Assembly (NCBI RefSeq): GCF_018398425.1
Contig: NZ_JADPMV010000002.1
Coordinates: 930,001 to 994,000, forward strand
From: Pseudomonas lalucatii
GTDB taxonomy: Bacteria > Pseudomonadota > Gammaproteobacteria > Pseudomonadales > Pseudomonadaceae
DNA length: 64,000 bases
Direction: 5' to 3'
Every line of letters begins with the position of its first letter. The first letter of the stretch is position 1. The notes under the pieces are model-generated. The model ran no database searches. It saw only the letters and a program-made list of their open reading frames with translations, and had not been told where the DNA came from. Shown here in pieces: positions 1-10,385 of this stretch. The position numbers and the translations under genes were made by a program.

Positions 1-1008
1 CTGTGGCTGGTCAACCGCAACCTGGTCGCGCCGATTCGCGGGCTGGTCGAGCACATCGCCCAGCTCAGCCGCGGCGACCTCGGCCAGCGCGTCGATGCCA
101 GCCGCCAGGACGAACTGGGCCACCTGGCCGAGGCGGCCAACACCCTGCGCGACTTCCTCGCCGAGACCTTTGCCCAGCTGCAGCGCAGCAGCGCCAGCCT
201 GGACGGCGCCAGCGGCGAGCTCAACGCCATTGCCACCTTGATGGCCGAGGGCTCGCGGGAGCAGTTCTCGCGCACCGACCAGGCCGCCACGGCGATGCAC
301 GAGATGTCCGCCACCGCCCAGGAGGTGGCCCGTCATGCCGCCGAAGCGGCCCGTGCCGCGGACGATGCCGACCACTCCGCGCAGCAGGGCGAGCAGGTGA
401 TGCGTGCCACCATCGAGACCATCACCGGCATGCGCGGCGAGATCGCCAACACCGCCGAGGTGATCCGCCGCCTGGAAGCCGACAGCGGGCGCATCGGCAA
501 GGTCCTAGAGGTGATTCGCGGCATCGCCGAGCAGACCAACCTGCTGGCCCTCAACGCCGCCATCGAGGCCGCCCGCGCCGGCGAGCAGGGCCGCGGCTTC
601 GCCGTGGTCGCCGACGAGGTGCGCACCCTGGCCCAGCGCACCGCCGAGTCCACCGCGGAGATCCACCAGATCATCGACACGGTGCAGAACGGCGCGCTGA
701 ACGCGGTACGCGCCATCGAGAACGGCCAGAACCGCAGCGAGGCCGGCGTCACCCAGGTCACCGAGGCCGGCGCCATGCTGCAGCGCATCACCGGCGCGGT
801 GGAGGCGATCCGCGACATGAACCGGCAGATCGCCACCGCCGCCGAGGAGCAGACCTCGGTGGCCGAGGACATCTCGCGCAACCTCACCGAGATCACCGCG
901 ATCGCCACCACCAACCAGGACAACGTCCAGCGCACCGAAGCCGCCAGCCGCAACCTGCACGGCCTGTCCGGCCAGCTCGGCGAGGTCACCCAGCGCCTCA
1001 AGTCCTGA
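1..1008 (+). CDS. Methyl-accepting chemotaxis protein, C-terminal part (5' end outside window)
   Basis: The open frame runs from the first base, so the N-terminal membrane segments and ligand-binding domain lie outside the window. The visible 335 residues start in a HAMP domain (about 1-55, with NLVAPIRGLVEHI) and continue as the long helical signalling domain. The conserved hairpin tip that contacts CheA and CheW lies at about residues 177-212 (EQTNLLALNAAIEAARAG, then GFAVVADEVRTLA). Chemoreceptors of this type sense ligands in the periplasm and control CheA. The ligand cannot be inferred because the sensor domain is missing. No C-terminal CheR/CheB-tethering pentapeptide is seen; the protein ends QRLKS. 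Confidence 0.95.
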   Translation: MWLVNRNLVAPIRGLVEHIAQLSRGDLGQRVDASRQDELGHLAEAANTLRDFLAETFAQLQRSSASLDGASGELNAIATLMAEGSREQFSRTDQAATAMHEMSATAQEVARHAAEAARAADDADHSAQQGEQVMRATIETITGMRGEIANTAEVIRRLEADSGRIGKVLEVIRGIAEQTNLLALNAAIEAARAGEQGRGFAVVADEVRTLAQRTAESTAEIHQIIDTVQNGALNAVRAIENGQNRSEAGVTQVTEAGAMLQRITGAVEAIRDMNRQIATAAEEQTSVAEDISRNLTEITAIATTNQDNVQRTEAASRNLHGLSGQLGEVTQRLKS

Positions 1009-1156
1009 TTGCCGGCGCCGCTGCGGTCCGCGGCGGCGCCCCCACCGCCGGTGCCCAGCGTGCGGCAAAAAGCCCCTATCGACCGGCAATTGCGTCGCTA
1101 GCTCGAACACTCCGTTGCCAGAAGCGGCGCTCGCAATCTTTTGCAAATGCGCCCCT

Positions 1157-1185
1157 TTGACTTGCCCGTGCCTCGGGTCTATGGT
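1157..1185 (+). promoter_or_regulatory. Candidate sigma70 promoter of mexVW
   Basis: A TTGACT -35 element at 1157-1162 is followed after 17 bases by TATGGT at 1180-1185, about 50 bases before the mexV start. Both spacing and hexamers fit sigma70. No obvious operator palindrome overlaps it. It is a prediction from sequence only. Confidence 0.5.
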
Positions 1186-1235
1186 CGCTCTCTTGCCTAT
1201 TCCCAGGCCCAATTTACCTGCCAAGGAACCGGAAT

Positions 1236-2381
1236 ATGTTGCTCCGCCGCATGCTCATCATGCTGGGCGTGGTCGCCCTCGTGGTGCTCGCCCTCGCCGC
1301 CTACAAAGGCCTCACCATCTACCAGCAGGTCCAGCAGTTCTCGGCGCCGCAGCCGGCCATCAGCGTGTCGGCCGCCGCCGCCGCCGAGCGCCCCTGGCAG
1401 AACCGCCTGCCGGCCATCGGCACGCTCAAGGCCTTCCAGGGCGTCGAGCTGACCGCCGAGATCGGCGGCATCGTCCGCGAGCTACTGTTCAGCTCCGGCG
1501 AACGGGTCGAGCGCGGCCAGGCCCTGGTGCAGATGGACGACCAGGTCGAACGCGCCAACCTGGCCACCGCCGAGGCCGAGCTGGGCCTGGCGCGGGTCGA
1601 GTTCGAGCGCGGGCGCAGCCTGGTCAGCCGCTCGAACATCTCCAAGAGCGAGTTCGACCGCCTCTCGGCCGAGCTGAAGAAGGCCAGCGCCACGGTCGCC
1701 CAGCTGCAGGCGCAACTGGCGAAGAAGCGCATCCTCGCGCCCTTCTCCGGCTCCATCGGCATCCGCCAGATGGATGTCGGCGACTACCTGTCGCCCGGCA
1801 CCCAGATCGCCACCCTGCAGGACCTGTCGCGGCTCTACGTCGACTTCTTCCTGCCGGAACAGGCCGTGCCCAGCCTGGCCCTCGGCGAGCGCGTGCGCCT
1901 GAGCGTCGCCGCCTACCCGGGCGAGGTGTTCGCCGGCGAGATCGCGGCGATCAACCCCAAGGTCGAGGACACCACGCGCAACGTGCAGGTGCGCGCCGCC
2001 CTGGACAATCCGGAAGGCAAGCTGCTGCCGGGCATGTTCGCCAACCTCGAGGTCCTGCTGCCCGGCGAGGCGCTGCAGGTGGTGGTGCCGGAAACCGCCA
2101 TCACCTACACCCTGTACGGCAATTCGGTGTACGTGGTCGCCGAGCAGAAGGACGAGGACGGCCAGGTACTGCGGGACGACCAGGGCCAGGCCAAGCTGCA
2201 GGTGGAGCGCCGCTTCGTCGAGACCGGCGAACGCCGTGACGGCCAGGTGGTGATCCTCGAGGGCCTGCAAAGCGGCGAGCGGGTGGTCACCGCCGGCCAG
2301 CTCAAGCTGGACAACGGCGCCCATGTCGCCATCGCCGACGAACCGGCCGCCGCCTCCCGCCAGGCCAAGGCCGCGCAATAG
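1236..2381 (+). CDS. mexV: RND efflux periplasmic adaptor subunit, MexV-like
   Basis: This 381-residue protein is a membrane fusion protein of the HlyD/AcrA family that links an inner membrane RND pump to an outer membrane channel. An N-terminal hydrophobic segment (about 7-25) anchors or exports it. A lipoyl-like half-domain (around GTLKAFQGVELTAEIGGIV), an alpha-hairpin (about 105-160) and a beta-barrel with a membrane-proximal domain follow. The ATG is preceded by AAGGA. The RND pump gene starts 27 bases after the stop, so the two form an operon. The name MexV rests on the partner's close resemblance to MexW and on location just before groESL, as I recall for P. aeruginosa. Confidence 0.8.
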   Translation: MLLRRMLIMLGVVALVVLALAAYKGLTIYQQVQQFSAPQPAISVSAAAAAERPWQNRLPAIGTLKAFQGVELTAEIGGIVRELLFSSGERVERGQALVQMDDQVERANLATAEAELGLARVEFERGRSLVSRSNISKSEFDRLSAELKKASATVAQLQAQLAKKRILAPFSGSIGIRQMDVGDYLSPGTQIATLQDLSRLYVDFFLPEQAVPSLALGERVRLSVAAYPGEVFAGEIAAINPKVEDTTRNVQVRAALDNPEGKLLPGMFANLEVLLPGEALQVVVPETAITYTLYGNSVYVVAEQKDEDGQVLRDDQGQAKLQVERRFVETGERRDGQVVILEGLQSGERVVTAGQLKLDNGAHVAIADEPAAASRQAKAAQ

Positions 2382-2408
2382 CCGCCAGCGGCGTAAAGGA
2401 ACCTACCC

Positions 2409-5400
2409 ATGGCATTTACCGATCCCTTCATTCGTCGCCCGGTACTGGCGACCGTGGTCAGCCTGCTGATCGTCCTGCTCGGCCTGCAGGCCTTCGACAA
2501 GCTGACCATCCGCCAGTACCCACACATGGAGAACGCCCTGATCACGGTGACCACCGCCTACCCCGGGGCCAACGCCGAGACCATCCAGGGCTACATCACC
2601 CAGCCGCTGCAGCAGAGCCTGGCCAGCGCCGACGGCATCGACTACATGACCTCGGTGAGCCGGCAGAACCTGTCGGTCGTCTCGATCTACGCGCGCATCG
2701 GCGCCGACAGCGACCGCCTGTTCACCGAGCTGCTGGCCAAGGCCAACGAGGTGAAGAACCAGCTGCCCCAGGACGCCGAGGACCCGGTGCTGTCGAAGGA
2801 GGCGGCCGACTCCACGGCGCTGATGTACATCAGCTTCTTCAGCGACGAGCTGTCCAACCCGCAGATCACCGACTACCTGTCGCGGGTGATCCAGCCCAAG
2901 CTGGCCACCCTGCCGGGCATGGCCGAGGCGGAGATTCTCGGCAACCAGGTGTTCGCCATGCGCCTGTGGCTCGACCCGGTGAAGATGGCCGCCTACGGCA
3001 TCACCGCCAGCGACGTCAACGACGCGGTGCGCCAGTACAACTTCCTCGCCGCCGCCGGCGAGGTGAAGGGCGAGTACGTGGTCACCAGCCTCAACGCCGA
3101 GACCGACCTGAAGACCCCCGAGGCCTTCGCCGCCATCCCGCTGAAGACCGTCGGCGACAGCCGGGTGCTGCTGCGCGACGTGGCGCGGGTGGAGATGGGC
3201 GCGGAGAACTACGACTCGCTCAGCTCCTTCGACGGCATCCCCTCGGTCTATATCGCCATCAAGGGCACGCCCAGCGCCAACCCGCTGGACGTGATCAAGG
3301 AGGTGCGCGGCATCCTGCCGGAACTGGAGGCGCAGCTGCCGCCGAACCTCAAGGTATCGATCGCCTACGACGCCACCCTGTTCATCCAGGCCTCGATCGA
3401 CGAGGTGCTGAAGACCCTGGGCGAGGCGGTGCTGATCGTCATCGTGGTGGTCTTCCTGTTCCTCGGCGCGTTCCGCTCGGTGCTGATCCCGGTGATCACC
3501 ATCCCCCTGTCGATGATCGGCGTGCTGTTCTTCATGCAGCTGATGGGCTATTCGATCAACCTGCTGACCCTGCTGGCCATGGTCCTGGCCATCGGCCTGG
3601 TGGTGGACGATGCCATCGTCGTGGTGGAGAACATCCACCGCCATATAGAGGAAGGCAAGTCGCCCTTCGACGCGGCCCTGGAAGGGGCGCGGGAGATCGC
3701 CGTGCCGGTGGTGTCGATGACCGTCACCCTGGCCGCGGTCTATGCGCCGATCGGCTTCCTCGAGGGCCTGACCGGGGCGCTGTTCAAGGAGTTCGCCCTG
3801 ACCCTGGCCGGTGCGGTGATCATCTCCGGCATCGTCGCCCTGACCCTGTCGCCGATGATGTGCGCCAAGCTGCTGCGCCACGAGGAAAACCCCAGCGGCC
3901 TGGCGCACCGCCTGGATGTGCTGTTCGAGCGCCTCAAGCAGCGCTACCAGCGCGCCCTGCACGGTACCCTGGACACCCGCCCGGTGGTGATCGTGTTCGC
4001 CGTGATCGTCCTGTGCCTGATCCCGGTGATGCTCAATCCCATGTTCATGAAGAGCGAGCTGGCGCCGGAGGAAGACCAGGGCATCGTGTTCATCATGGCC
4101 AACGCGCCGCAGCCGACCAACCTGGAGTACATGAACCGCTACACCGACCAGTTCGTCGAGATCTTCAAGGAGTTCCCCGAGTACTACTCCTCCTTCCAGA
4201 TCAACGGCTTCAACGGCGTGCAGTCGGGCATCGGCGGCTTCCTGCTGACCCCGTGGGACGAGCGCCAGCGCACGCAGATGGAGATCCTCCCCGAGGTACA
4301 GGGGCGCCTCAGCCAGATCCCCGGCCTGCAGATCTTCGGCTTCAACCTGCCCTCCCTGCCCGGCACCGGCGAGGGCCTGCCGTTCCAGTTCGTGATCAAC
4401 ACACCGAATGACTACGAGTCGCTGCTGCAGGTGGCCGAGCGGGTCAAGGCGCGCGCCCTGGAATCCGGCAAGTTCGCCTTCCTCGACATCGACCTGGCCT
4501 TCGACAAGCCGGAGGTGGTGGTGCAGATCGACCGGCAGAAGGCCGCGCAGATGGGCGTGTCCATGCAGGACCTCGGCCTGACCCTGGCCAGCCTGCTCGG
4601 CGAGGGCGAGATCAACCGCTTCACCATCGACGGGCGCAGCTACAAGGTCATCGCCCAGGTGGAGCGCGCCTACCGCGACAACCCGGGCTGGCTCGGCAGC
4701 TACTACGTCAAGAGCGAGAGCGGCGCGCTGCTGCCGCTGGCGACCCTGGTGACGGTCAGCGACCGCGCCCGGCCGACCCAGCTCAACCAGTTCCAGCAGC
4801 TCAACTCGGCGATCATCCAGGGCGTGCCGCTGGTCAGCATGGGCGAGGCGATCGACAGCGTGCGGCAGATCATGGCCGAGGAGGCGCCGGCCGGCTTCGC
4901 CGCCGACTACGCCGGCGCGGCGCGCCAGTACGTCCAGGAAGGCAGCGCGCTGTACGTCACCTTCGGCCTGGCCCTGGCGCTGATCTTCCTGGTGCTGGCC
5001 GCGCAGTTCGAGAGCTTCCGCGACCCGCTGGTGATCCTGGTGACCGTGCCGCTGTCGATCTGCGGCGCCCTGGTACCGCTGTTCCTCGGCTTCTCCAGCA
5101 TGAACATCTACACCCAGGTGGGCCTGGTGACCCTGATCGGCCTGATCACCAAGCACGGCATCCTGATCGTCGAGTTCGCCAACCAGCTGCGCCGCGACCA
5201 GGGCCTGTCGCGCCGTGCCGCGGTGGAGGAAGCCGCGGCGATCCGCCTGCGCCCGGTGCTGATGACCACCGCGGCGATGGTCTTCGGCATGGTGCCGCTG
5301 ATCCTCGCCAGCGGCGCCGGCGCGGTGAGCCGCTTCGACATCGGCCTGGTGATCGCCACCGGCATGTCGGTGGGCACCCTGTTCACCCTGTTCGTGCTGC

Positions 5401-5468
5401 CCTGCGTGTACAGCCTGCTGGCCCGTCCCGACCCGGCGCCGAGCGCCCAGCCCGCCGTCGCGGGCTGA
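2409..5468 (+). CDS. mexW: RND multidrug efflux transporter permease, MexW-like
   Basis: The 1019-residue length, twelve expected membrane helices and two large periplasmic loops are typical of the AcrB/MexB superfamily. The N-terminus MAFTDPFIRRPVLATVVSLL and the TM4 proton-relay region GLVVDDAIVVVENIHRHIEEG (two adjacent Asp, about residue 398) are clear. The C-terminal half contains the usual repeat with FLVLAAQFESFRDPLVI. Such pumps exchange protons for drugs, dyes or other toxic compounds. No outer membrane channel gene follows; a strong terminator comes directly after, so the pump must borrow a channel, as MexVW is known to do with OprM. Substrates cannot be read from the sequence. Confidence 0.85.
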   Translation: MAFTDPFIRRPVLATVVSLLIVLLGLQAFDKLTIRQYPHMENALITVTTAYPGANAETIQGYITQPLQQSLASADGIDYMTSVSRQNLSVVSIYARIGADSDRLFTELLAKANEVKNQLPQDAEDPVLSKEAADSTALMYISFFSDELSNPQITDYLSRVIQPKLATLPGMAEAEILGNQVFAMRLWLDPVKMAAYGITASDVNDAVRQYNFLAAAGEVKGEYVVTSLNAETDLKTPEAFAAIPLKTVGDSRVLLRDVARVEMGAENYDSLSSFDGIPSVYIAIKGTPSANPLDVIKEVRGILPELEAQLPPNLKVSIAYDATLFIQASIDEVLKTLGEAVLIVIVVVFLFLGAFRSVLIPVITIPLSMIGVLFFMQLMGYSINLLTLLAMVLAIGLVVDDAIVVVENIHRHIEEGKSPFDAALEGAREIAVPVVSMTVTLAAVYAPIGFLEGLTGALFKEFALTLAGAVIISGIVALTLSPMMCAKLLRHEENPSGLAHRLDVLFERLKQRYQRALHGTLDTRPVVIVFAVIVLCLIPVMLNPMFMKSELAPEEDQGIVFIMANAPQPTNLEYMNRYTDQFVEIFKEFPEYYSSFQINGFNGVQSGIGGFLLTPWDERQRTQMEILPEVQGRLSQIPGLQIFGFNLPSLPGTGEGLPFQFVINTPNDYESLLQVAERVKARALESGKFAFLDIDLAFDKPEVVVQIDRQKAAQMGVSMQDLGLTLASLLGEGEINRFTIDGRSYKVIAQVERAYRDNPGWLGSYYVKSESGALLPLATLVTVSDRARPTQLNQFQQLNSAIIQGVPLVSMGEAIDSVRQIMAEEAPAGFAADYAGAARQYVQEGSALYVTFGLALALIFLVLAAQFESFRDPLVILVTVPLSICGALVPLFLGFSSMNIYTQVGLVTLIGLITKHGILIVEFANQLRRDQGLSRRAAVEEAAAIRLRPVLMTTAAMVFGMVPLILASGAGAVSRFDIGLVIATGMSVGTLFTLFVLPCVYSLLARPDPAPSAQPAVAG

Positions 5469-5475
5469 GCCTGGC

Positions 5476-5510
5476 CACGAAAAAGCCCCGCAATGCGGGG
5501 CTTTTTCGTG
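5476..5510. terminator. Bidirectional intrinsic terminator after mexW
   Basis: A 16-bp perfect stem with arms CACGAAAAAGCCCCGC and its complement surrounds a 3-base loop. T-runs are present on both strands. It separates mexW from the convergent small gene at 5538-5762. Confidence 0.9.
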
Positions 5511-5537
5511 GGCGCGGCGGCAACGCCGGAGGCGACC

Positions 5538-5762
5538 TCAACCCCGGGCCCCCATGCCCTGGCTCAGACCGAAGAGCAACAGCAGCAGGTCCCGGTCCGG
5601 CCTGATCTCGACCGCGGCGCGCGGCTGCGGCGGTAGCGGGCAGTAGCCCAGGCCGTTGCGGGTCAGCACCTCGGGGCCCGGCTCCTGCCAGGCCGCCGCC
5701 GCCAGGGAGGCCACGGCGAGCGCAGCGGCGAGAAACAGACTTCGAGCAATTTCTAGCTTCAT
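5538..5762 (-). CDS. Small exported protein of unknown function
   Basis: I do not recognise this 74-residue protein. The chosen ATG has an AGAGG ribosome site 8 bases upstream, and the product begins with a good signal peptide: MKLEIAR, then a hydrophobic stretch ending ASLAAAA, with likely cleavage around residue 23. The mature part is about 50 residues and contains one Cys and several Pro (GLGYCPLPPQP). It ends FGLSQGMGARG. The reading frame stays open further upstream, but without a better start. It lies between the mexW and groEL terminators as a single-gene unit. The signal peptide plus RBS make it likely real. A lipoprotein is unlikely because there is no lipobox. Confidence 0.6.
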   Translation of the reverse strand: MKLEIARSLFLAAALAVASLAAAAWQEPGPEVLTRNGLGYCPLPPQPRAAVEIRPDRDLLLLLFGLSQGMGARG

Positions 5763-5945
5763 CACTGCAACCTCTTGAAAGCGCTGCCAAACGCTGTTCG
5801 CTAACCCTAGACCAGCGCCCAGCAGACCGTCGCCTTGCGCGACAGACGGTCGGTACTCGTCCGGGCGCGACCCGCTCTCCATGGGCAGCGCACGGCGCGG
5901 GCCGCACGCCGCCTCCTTGCGCGGCCAGGGGCTTTCCTTCGGACA

Positions 5946-5976
5946 TAAAAAAACCCCGCGACCAGCGCGGGGTTTT
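5946..5976 (-). terminator. Intrinsic terminator of groESL
   Basis: An 11-bp stem (AAAACCCCGCG and complement) with a 5-base loop is followed on the minus strand by a run of seven T. It lies 27 bases after the groEL stop. Confidence 0.9.
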
Positions 5977-6002
5977 CCTTACAGCTCAGGGTGCCGGGTG
6001 GC

Positions 6003-7655
<1,653 letters not shown>

Positions 7656-7690
7656 TCAATTCTTGACGGTTAGACGGAGATGCGCGGGAC

Positions 7691-7984
7691 TCAGGCTTCG
7701 ATGACGGCGAGGATTTCGCTCTCGCCCATCACCAGCAGGTCTTCGCCGCCGACCTTGACGGTGTTGCTGCCGGAATACGGGCCGAACACCACCTTGTCGC
7801 CGACCTTGACGGCCAGCGGACGGACTTCGCCGTTGTCCAGCACGCGACCGGTGCCGACGGCGACGATCTCGCCCTGGTTCGGCTTCTCGGCAGCGGAACC
7901 CGGCAGCACGATGCCGCCTGCGGTCTTGGTTTCTTCTTCGCTGCGACGGATCACGACGCGGTCATGCAGAGGACGAAGCTTCAT
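7691..7984 (-). CDS. groES: Co-chaperonin GroES (Hsp10)
   Basis: The 97-residue protein is the heptameric lid of GroEL. It starts [18 protein letters not shown] and contains the mobile loop ([16 protein letters not shown], about 20-35) that binds GroEL. It is the first gene of the groES-groEL operon, with a GGGAGA ribosome site upstream. A leader of about 140 bases separates it from the predicted heat-shock promoter. Confidence 0.99.
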   Translation of the reverse strand: MKLRPLHDRVVIRRSEEETKTAGGIVLPGSAAEKPNQGEIVAVGTGRVLDNGEVRPLAVKVGDKVVFGPYSGSNTVKVGGEDLLVMGESEILAVIEA

Positions 7985-8017
7985 TGTCGATCTCTCCCAA
8001 CTAGGTTGTTTTCATCG

Positions 8018-8035
8018 GCCGGTGTCTTCACCGGC
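8018..8035 (-). other. Hairpin in the groES leader
   Basis: Perfect 7-bp arms GCCGGTG and CACCGGC flank a 4-base loop, about 34 bases upstream of the groES start. It would fold in the mRNA leader. Whether it affects translation or stability is unknown. Confidence 0.5.
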
Positions 8036-8093
8036 GGGTTAGCAAAGTCCGGCGGTGCCGGTTGCGCTGTGCCAGGCACAACGCGAAAGTCTG

Positions 8094-8113
8094 TTCTGTC
8101 GATTCCGACAGAA
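8094..8113. repeat. Inverted repeat in the groES leader
   Basis: The 8-base arms TTCTGTCG and CGACAGAA flank a 4-base centre. It lies just downstream of the predicted heat-shock promoter. It could be an mRNA hairpin or an operator. No T-run follows, so it is not a simple terminator, and it does not match the CIRCE element. Confidence 0.45.
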
Positions 8114-8131
8114 AACCTTGCGGTGACCGCT

Positions 8132-8161
8132 ACATAAGGGCGTACCAGGGGAATTCAAGGG
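8132..8161 (-). promoter_or_regulatory. Candidate sigma32 heat-shock promoter of groESL
   Basis: Reading the minus strand, CCCTTGAA (8154-8161) is followed after 13 bases by CCCTTATGT (8132-8140). This fits the sigma32 pattern CTTGAA, 13-15 bases, CCCCATnT. It sits about 150 bases before groES, as expected for a groE operon. Confidence 0.7.
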
Positions 8162-8213
8162 CAGCGCGGAAAAAATTTGCGCCCGCCACCAAAGCGCCAG
8201 CGCGCCGCAGGCG

Positions 8214-8663
8214 CTAGTCGCGGCGCTCGTACTCGCCGTCCAGCACGTTCGGCCGGGTGCGCCCGGAGCGCGCCGCCAGGTCGTCGGCAAAGGCGCGCTG
8301 GCGCATGGCCTGCTCGGCGGCGCGCTGACGCAGCTTGGCGACCAGCAGGCGGCGGCTGAAGGGCAGCACGCAGAACAGGCCGAGGACGTCGCTGATAAAG
8401 CCCGGCAGCAGCAGCAGGCCGCCGCCCACGGCGATCAGCAGGCCTTCGAGCATCTCCTGTTCCGGCAGTTCGCCACGGGCCAGTCGCTCCCGGGCACGCC
8501 AGGCGGTGGCGACGCCGGCGACGCGCAGCAGCACGCTGCCGAGGATCGCCGTGGCGATCACCAACAGCAGGGTCGGCAGCACGCCGATGGCGCCGCCCAC
8601 CTTGATCAGCAGGGCCAGCTCGAGGATCGGGAACAGCAGAAACAACAGCAGAAAAACGCGCAT
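8214..8663 (-). CDS. fxsA: FxsA family membrane protein
   Basis: The 149-residue product has the FxsA fold. There is an N-terminal hydrophobic helix (MRVFLLLFLLFPILELALLI), a second around 25-45 (IGVLPTLLLVIATAILGSVL) and a third around 75-100 (GGGLLLLPGFISDVLG), then a charged tail. In E. coli FxsA reduces phage T7 exclusion by F plasmids; its normal role is not known. I chose the ATG at 8663 because AAGGA lies 7 bases upstream; an in-frame TTG one codon earlier is less likely. It is upstream of groESL in the same direction, but groES has its own promoter. Confidence 0.9.
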   Translation of the reverse strand: MRVFLLLFLLFPILELALLIKVGGAIGVLPTLLLVIATAILGSVLLRVAGVATAWRARERLARGELPEQEMLEGLLIAVGGGLLLLPGFISDVLGLFCVLPFSRRLLVAKLRQRAAEQAMRQRAFADDLAARSGRTRPNVLDGEYERRD

Positions 8664-8726
8664 CAAGGGTTCCTTAGCGGAAGAACGGCTTCCAGTACTA
8701 CTGAGATATGGGGCGTTGCCGGCAAT

Positions 8727-9458
8727 TCAAGGCGCCGCGCCACCGTCGGTCGGCCAGGTCTCGGCGCGGGCCAGTTGCACCAGCGCCTGACGCACCGCCC
8801 CGGGGCTGTCGCAGGGCGCGGGGAAGGCCAGCCAGTGCAGGCCCTGGCCGATACGCAGATGGAAGCCCTCGCCGTCGATGCCCACCAGCTCGGCCGGGGC
8901 GTGGCGCGGCAGTCCGGCCAGTTCGACGTAATGGGCGATGGCCGCGGCGTGATCGCGATTCATGTGCTCGAGCATGCCCTGCTCCGCGTCGCCGGCGAAG
9001 GGGTTGGCCAGGGCCACCTGCTCCAGCCAGTGGATGGCGCCGAAGCCGCCGATGAAGCGCCAGCGCACCGGCTCCAGGCGCCAGAAATCGAAATCATGCA
9101 CGCGATGGTAGTCCCGCGACTCGGGGAAATACCGGTAGTAGCGTGCCGCGGCCGCCTCGATGGCCGCCGCGTCACACAACTGTCGCGCTTCGGCGAGCAG
9201 AGTGAGACGGCCGACCGCCTGCACATCCTCGGCGCCACGCTCGCCGACCAACAGCGAGCACTTGGCGTCCTGCCCGAGGTTATGGGTGTGCTGGGCGATG
9301 CGACTGATCAGGATCAGTGGCCAGCCCTGGGCATCCAGGCAGTAGGGCACCACCGAGCCGAACGGGAAGCCCGGCATGGCTTGGGAGTGGGTGGAGAGCA
9401 CCCCGCGGTATTCCTTGAGCAGCAATTCTCGGGCATGCTTGCCGGCTTTCACGCTCAC
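8727..9458 (-). CDS. HugZ-like FMN-binding split-barrel protein (heme utilisation family)
   Basis: The 243-residue protein has an N-terminal pyridoxamine-phosphate-oxidase-like split barrel (about 8-150, with GVLSTHSQAMPGFPFGSVVP and LILISRIAQHTHNL) and a C-terminal DUF2470-type domain (about 165-240, with MLEHMNRDHAAAIAHYVEL). This two-domain layout is that of the HugZ/HutZ family, some members of which bind or degrade heme. No heme uptake genes are nearby, so the substrate is uncertain. It is transcribed divergently from the short-chain dehydrogenase at 9564. Confidence 0.85.
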   Translation of the reverse strand: MSVKAGKHARELLLKEYRGVLSTHSQAMPGFPFGSVVPYCLDAQGWPLILISRIAQHTHNLGQDAKCSLLVGERGAEDVQAVGRLTLLAEARQLCDAAAIEAAAARYYRYFPESRDYHRVHDFDFWRLEPVRWRFIGGFGAIHWLEQVALANPFAGDAEQGMLEHMNRDHAAAIAHYVELAGLPRHAPAELVGIDGEGFHLRIGQGLHWLAFPAPCDSPGAVRQALVQLARAETWPTDGGAAP

Positions 9459-9563
9459 CTTATGACTCCTCGCAAAGAATCCGTCACAAACGGACAGGCG
9501 CCCTAGAATAGCGGTTACCGCGCGCCAGCGGGGTTAAATGCGGCACCTTGAGGGGATACAGCG

Positions 9564-10322
9564 ATGCAACTCAAAGACAAAGTCATCATCATCACCGGCG
9601 GCTGCCAGGGCCTGGGCCGGGCCATGGGCGAGTACCTAGCGGCCAGGGGCGCCAAGCTGGCGCTGGTCGACCTGAGCGCGGAAAAACTCGACGAAGCCGT
9701 GGCCGCCTGCAAGGCCGCCGGCGGCGATGCCCGCCGCTACCTGTGCAACGTCGCCGACGAGGAGCAGGTGAGCCACATGGTCGCCCAGGTCGCCGCCGAC
9801 TTCGGTGCGATCAACGGCCTGGTGAACAACGCCGGCATCCTCCGTGACGGCCTGACCCTCAAGGTCAAGGACGGCGAGATCAGCAAGATGAGCCTGGCCC
9901 AGTGGCAGGCGGTGATCGACGTCAACCTGACCGGGGTGTTCCTCTGCACCCGCGAGGTGGCGGCGAAGATGGTCGAGCTGCAGAACCAGGGCGCGATCGT
10001 CAACATTTCCTCGATCTCCCGCGCCGGCAACATCGGCCAAGCCAACTACTCCGCGGCCAAGGCCGGAGTCGCCGCCGACACCGTGGTCTGGGCCAAGGAG
10101 CTGGCGCGCTACGGCATCCGCGTCGCCGGCGTGGCGCCGGGCTTCATCGAGACCGAGATGACCCTGGGCATGAAGCCCGAGGCCCTGGACAAGATGACCG
10201 CCGGCATTCCGCTGCGGCGCATGGGCAAGCCGGCGGAGATCGCCCACTCGGTGGCCTATATCCTGGAGAACGACTACTACACCGGCCGCATTCTCGAGCT
10301 GGACGGCGGCCTGCGCCTGTAA
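9564..10322 (+). CDS. Short-chain dehydrogenase/reductase, FabG-like
   Basis: The 252-residue protein is a classical SDR. It has the cofactor motif TGGCQGLGRAMGEYL (about 10-24), NNAG near 89, and a Ser-Tyr-Lys triad in SSIS and YSAAKAG near residues 150-170. It is most like 3-oxoacyl-ACP reductases, but an isolated position away from other fab genes leaves the substrate open. Asp37 after the second strand (LVDLSAEKL) is more usual for NAD than NADP preference. The ribosome site is GAGGGG before the ATG, and a strong terminator follows. Confidence 0.88.
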   Translation: MQLKDKVIIITGGCQGLGRAMGEYLAARGAKLALVDLSAEKLDEAVAACKAAGGDARRYLCNVADEEQVSHMVAQVAADFGAINGLVNNAGILRDGLTLKVKDGEISKMSLAQWQAVIDVNLTGVFLCTREVAAKMVELQNQGAIVNISSISRAGNIGQANYSAAKAGVAADTVVWAKELARYGIRVAGVAPGFIETEMTLGMKPEALDKMTAGIPLRRMGKPAEIAHSVAYILENDYYTGRILELDGGLRL

Positions 10323-10335
10323 GCACCTACCCGCA

Positions 10336-10373
10336 GCATGAAAGAGCCCCGCCGAGGCGGGGCTCTTTCATGC
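10336..10373. terminator. Bidirectional intrinsic terminator
   Basis: An 18-bp perfect stem (arms include GAAAGAGCCCCGCC and its complement) separates the SDR gene from the convergent DUF481 gene. Confidence 0.85.
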
Positions 10374-10385
10374 TCGCGCGGCGCC

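Noticed and set aside
2403..5156. Long minus-strand open frame opposite mexW
   Set aside because: Same explanation: the codon bias of mexW leaves the antisense frame open; the translated product is His/Asp/Gly-rich and has no domains.
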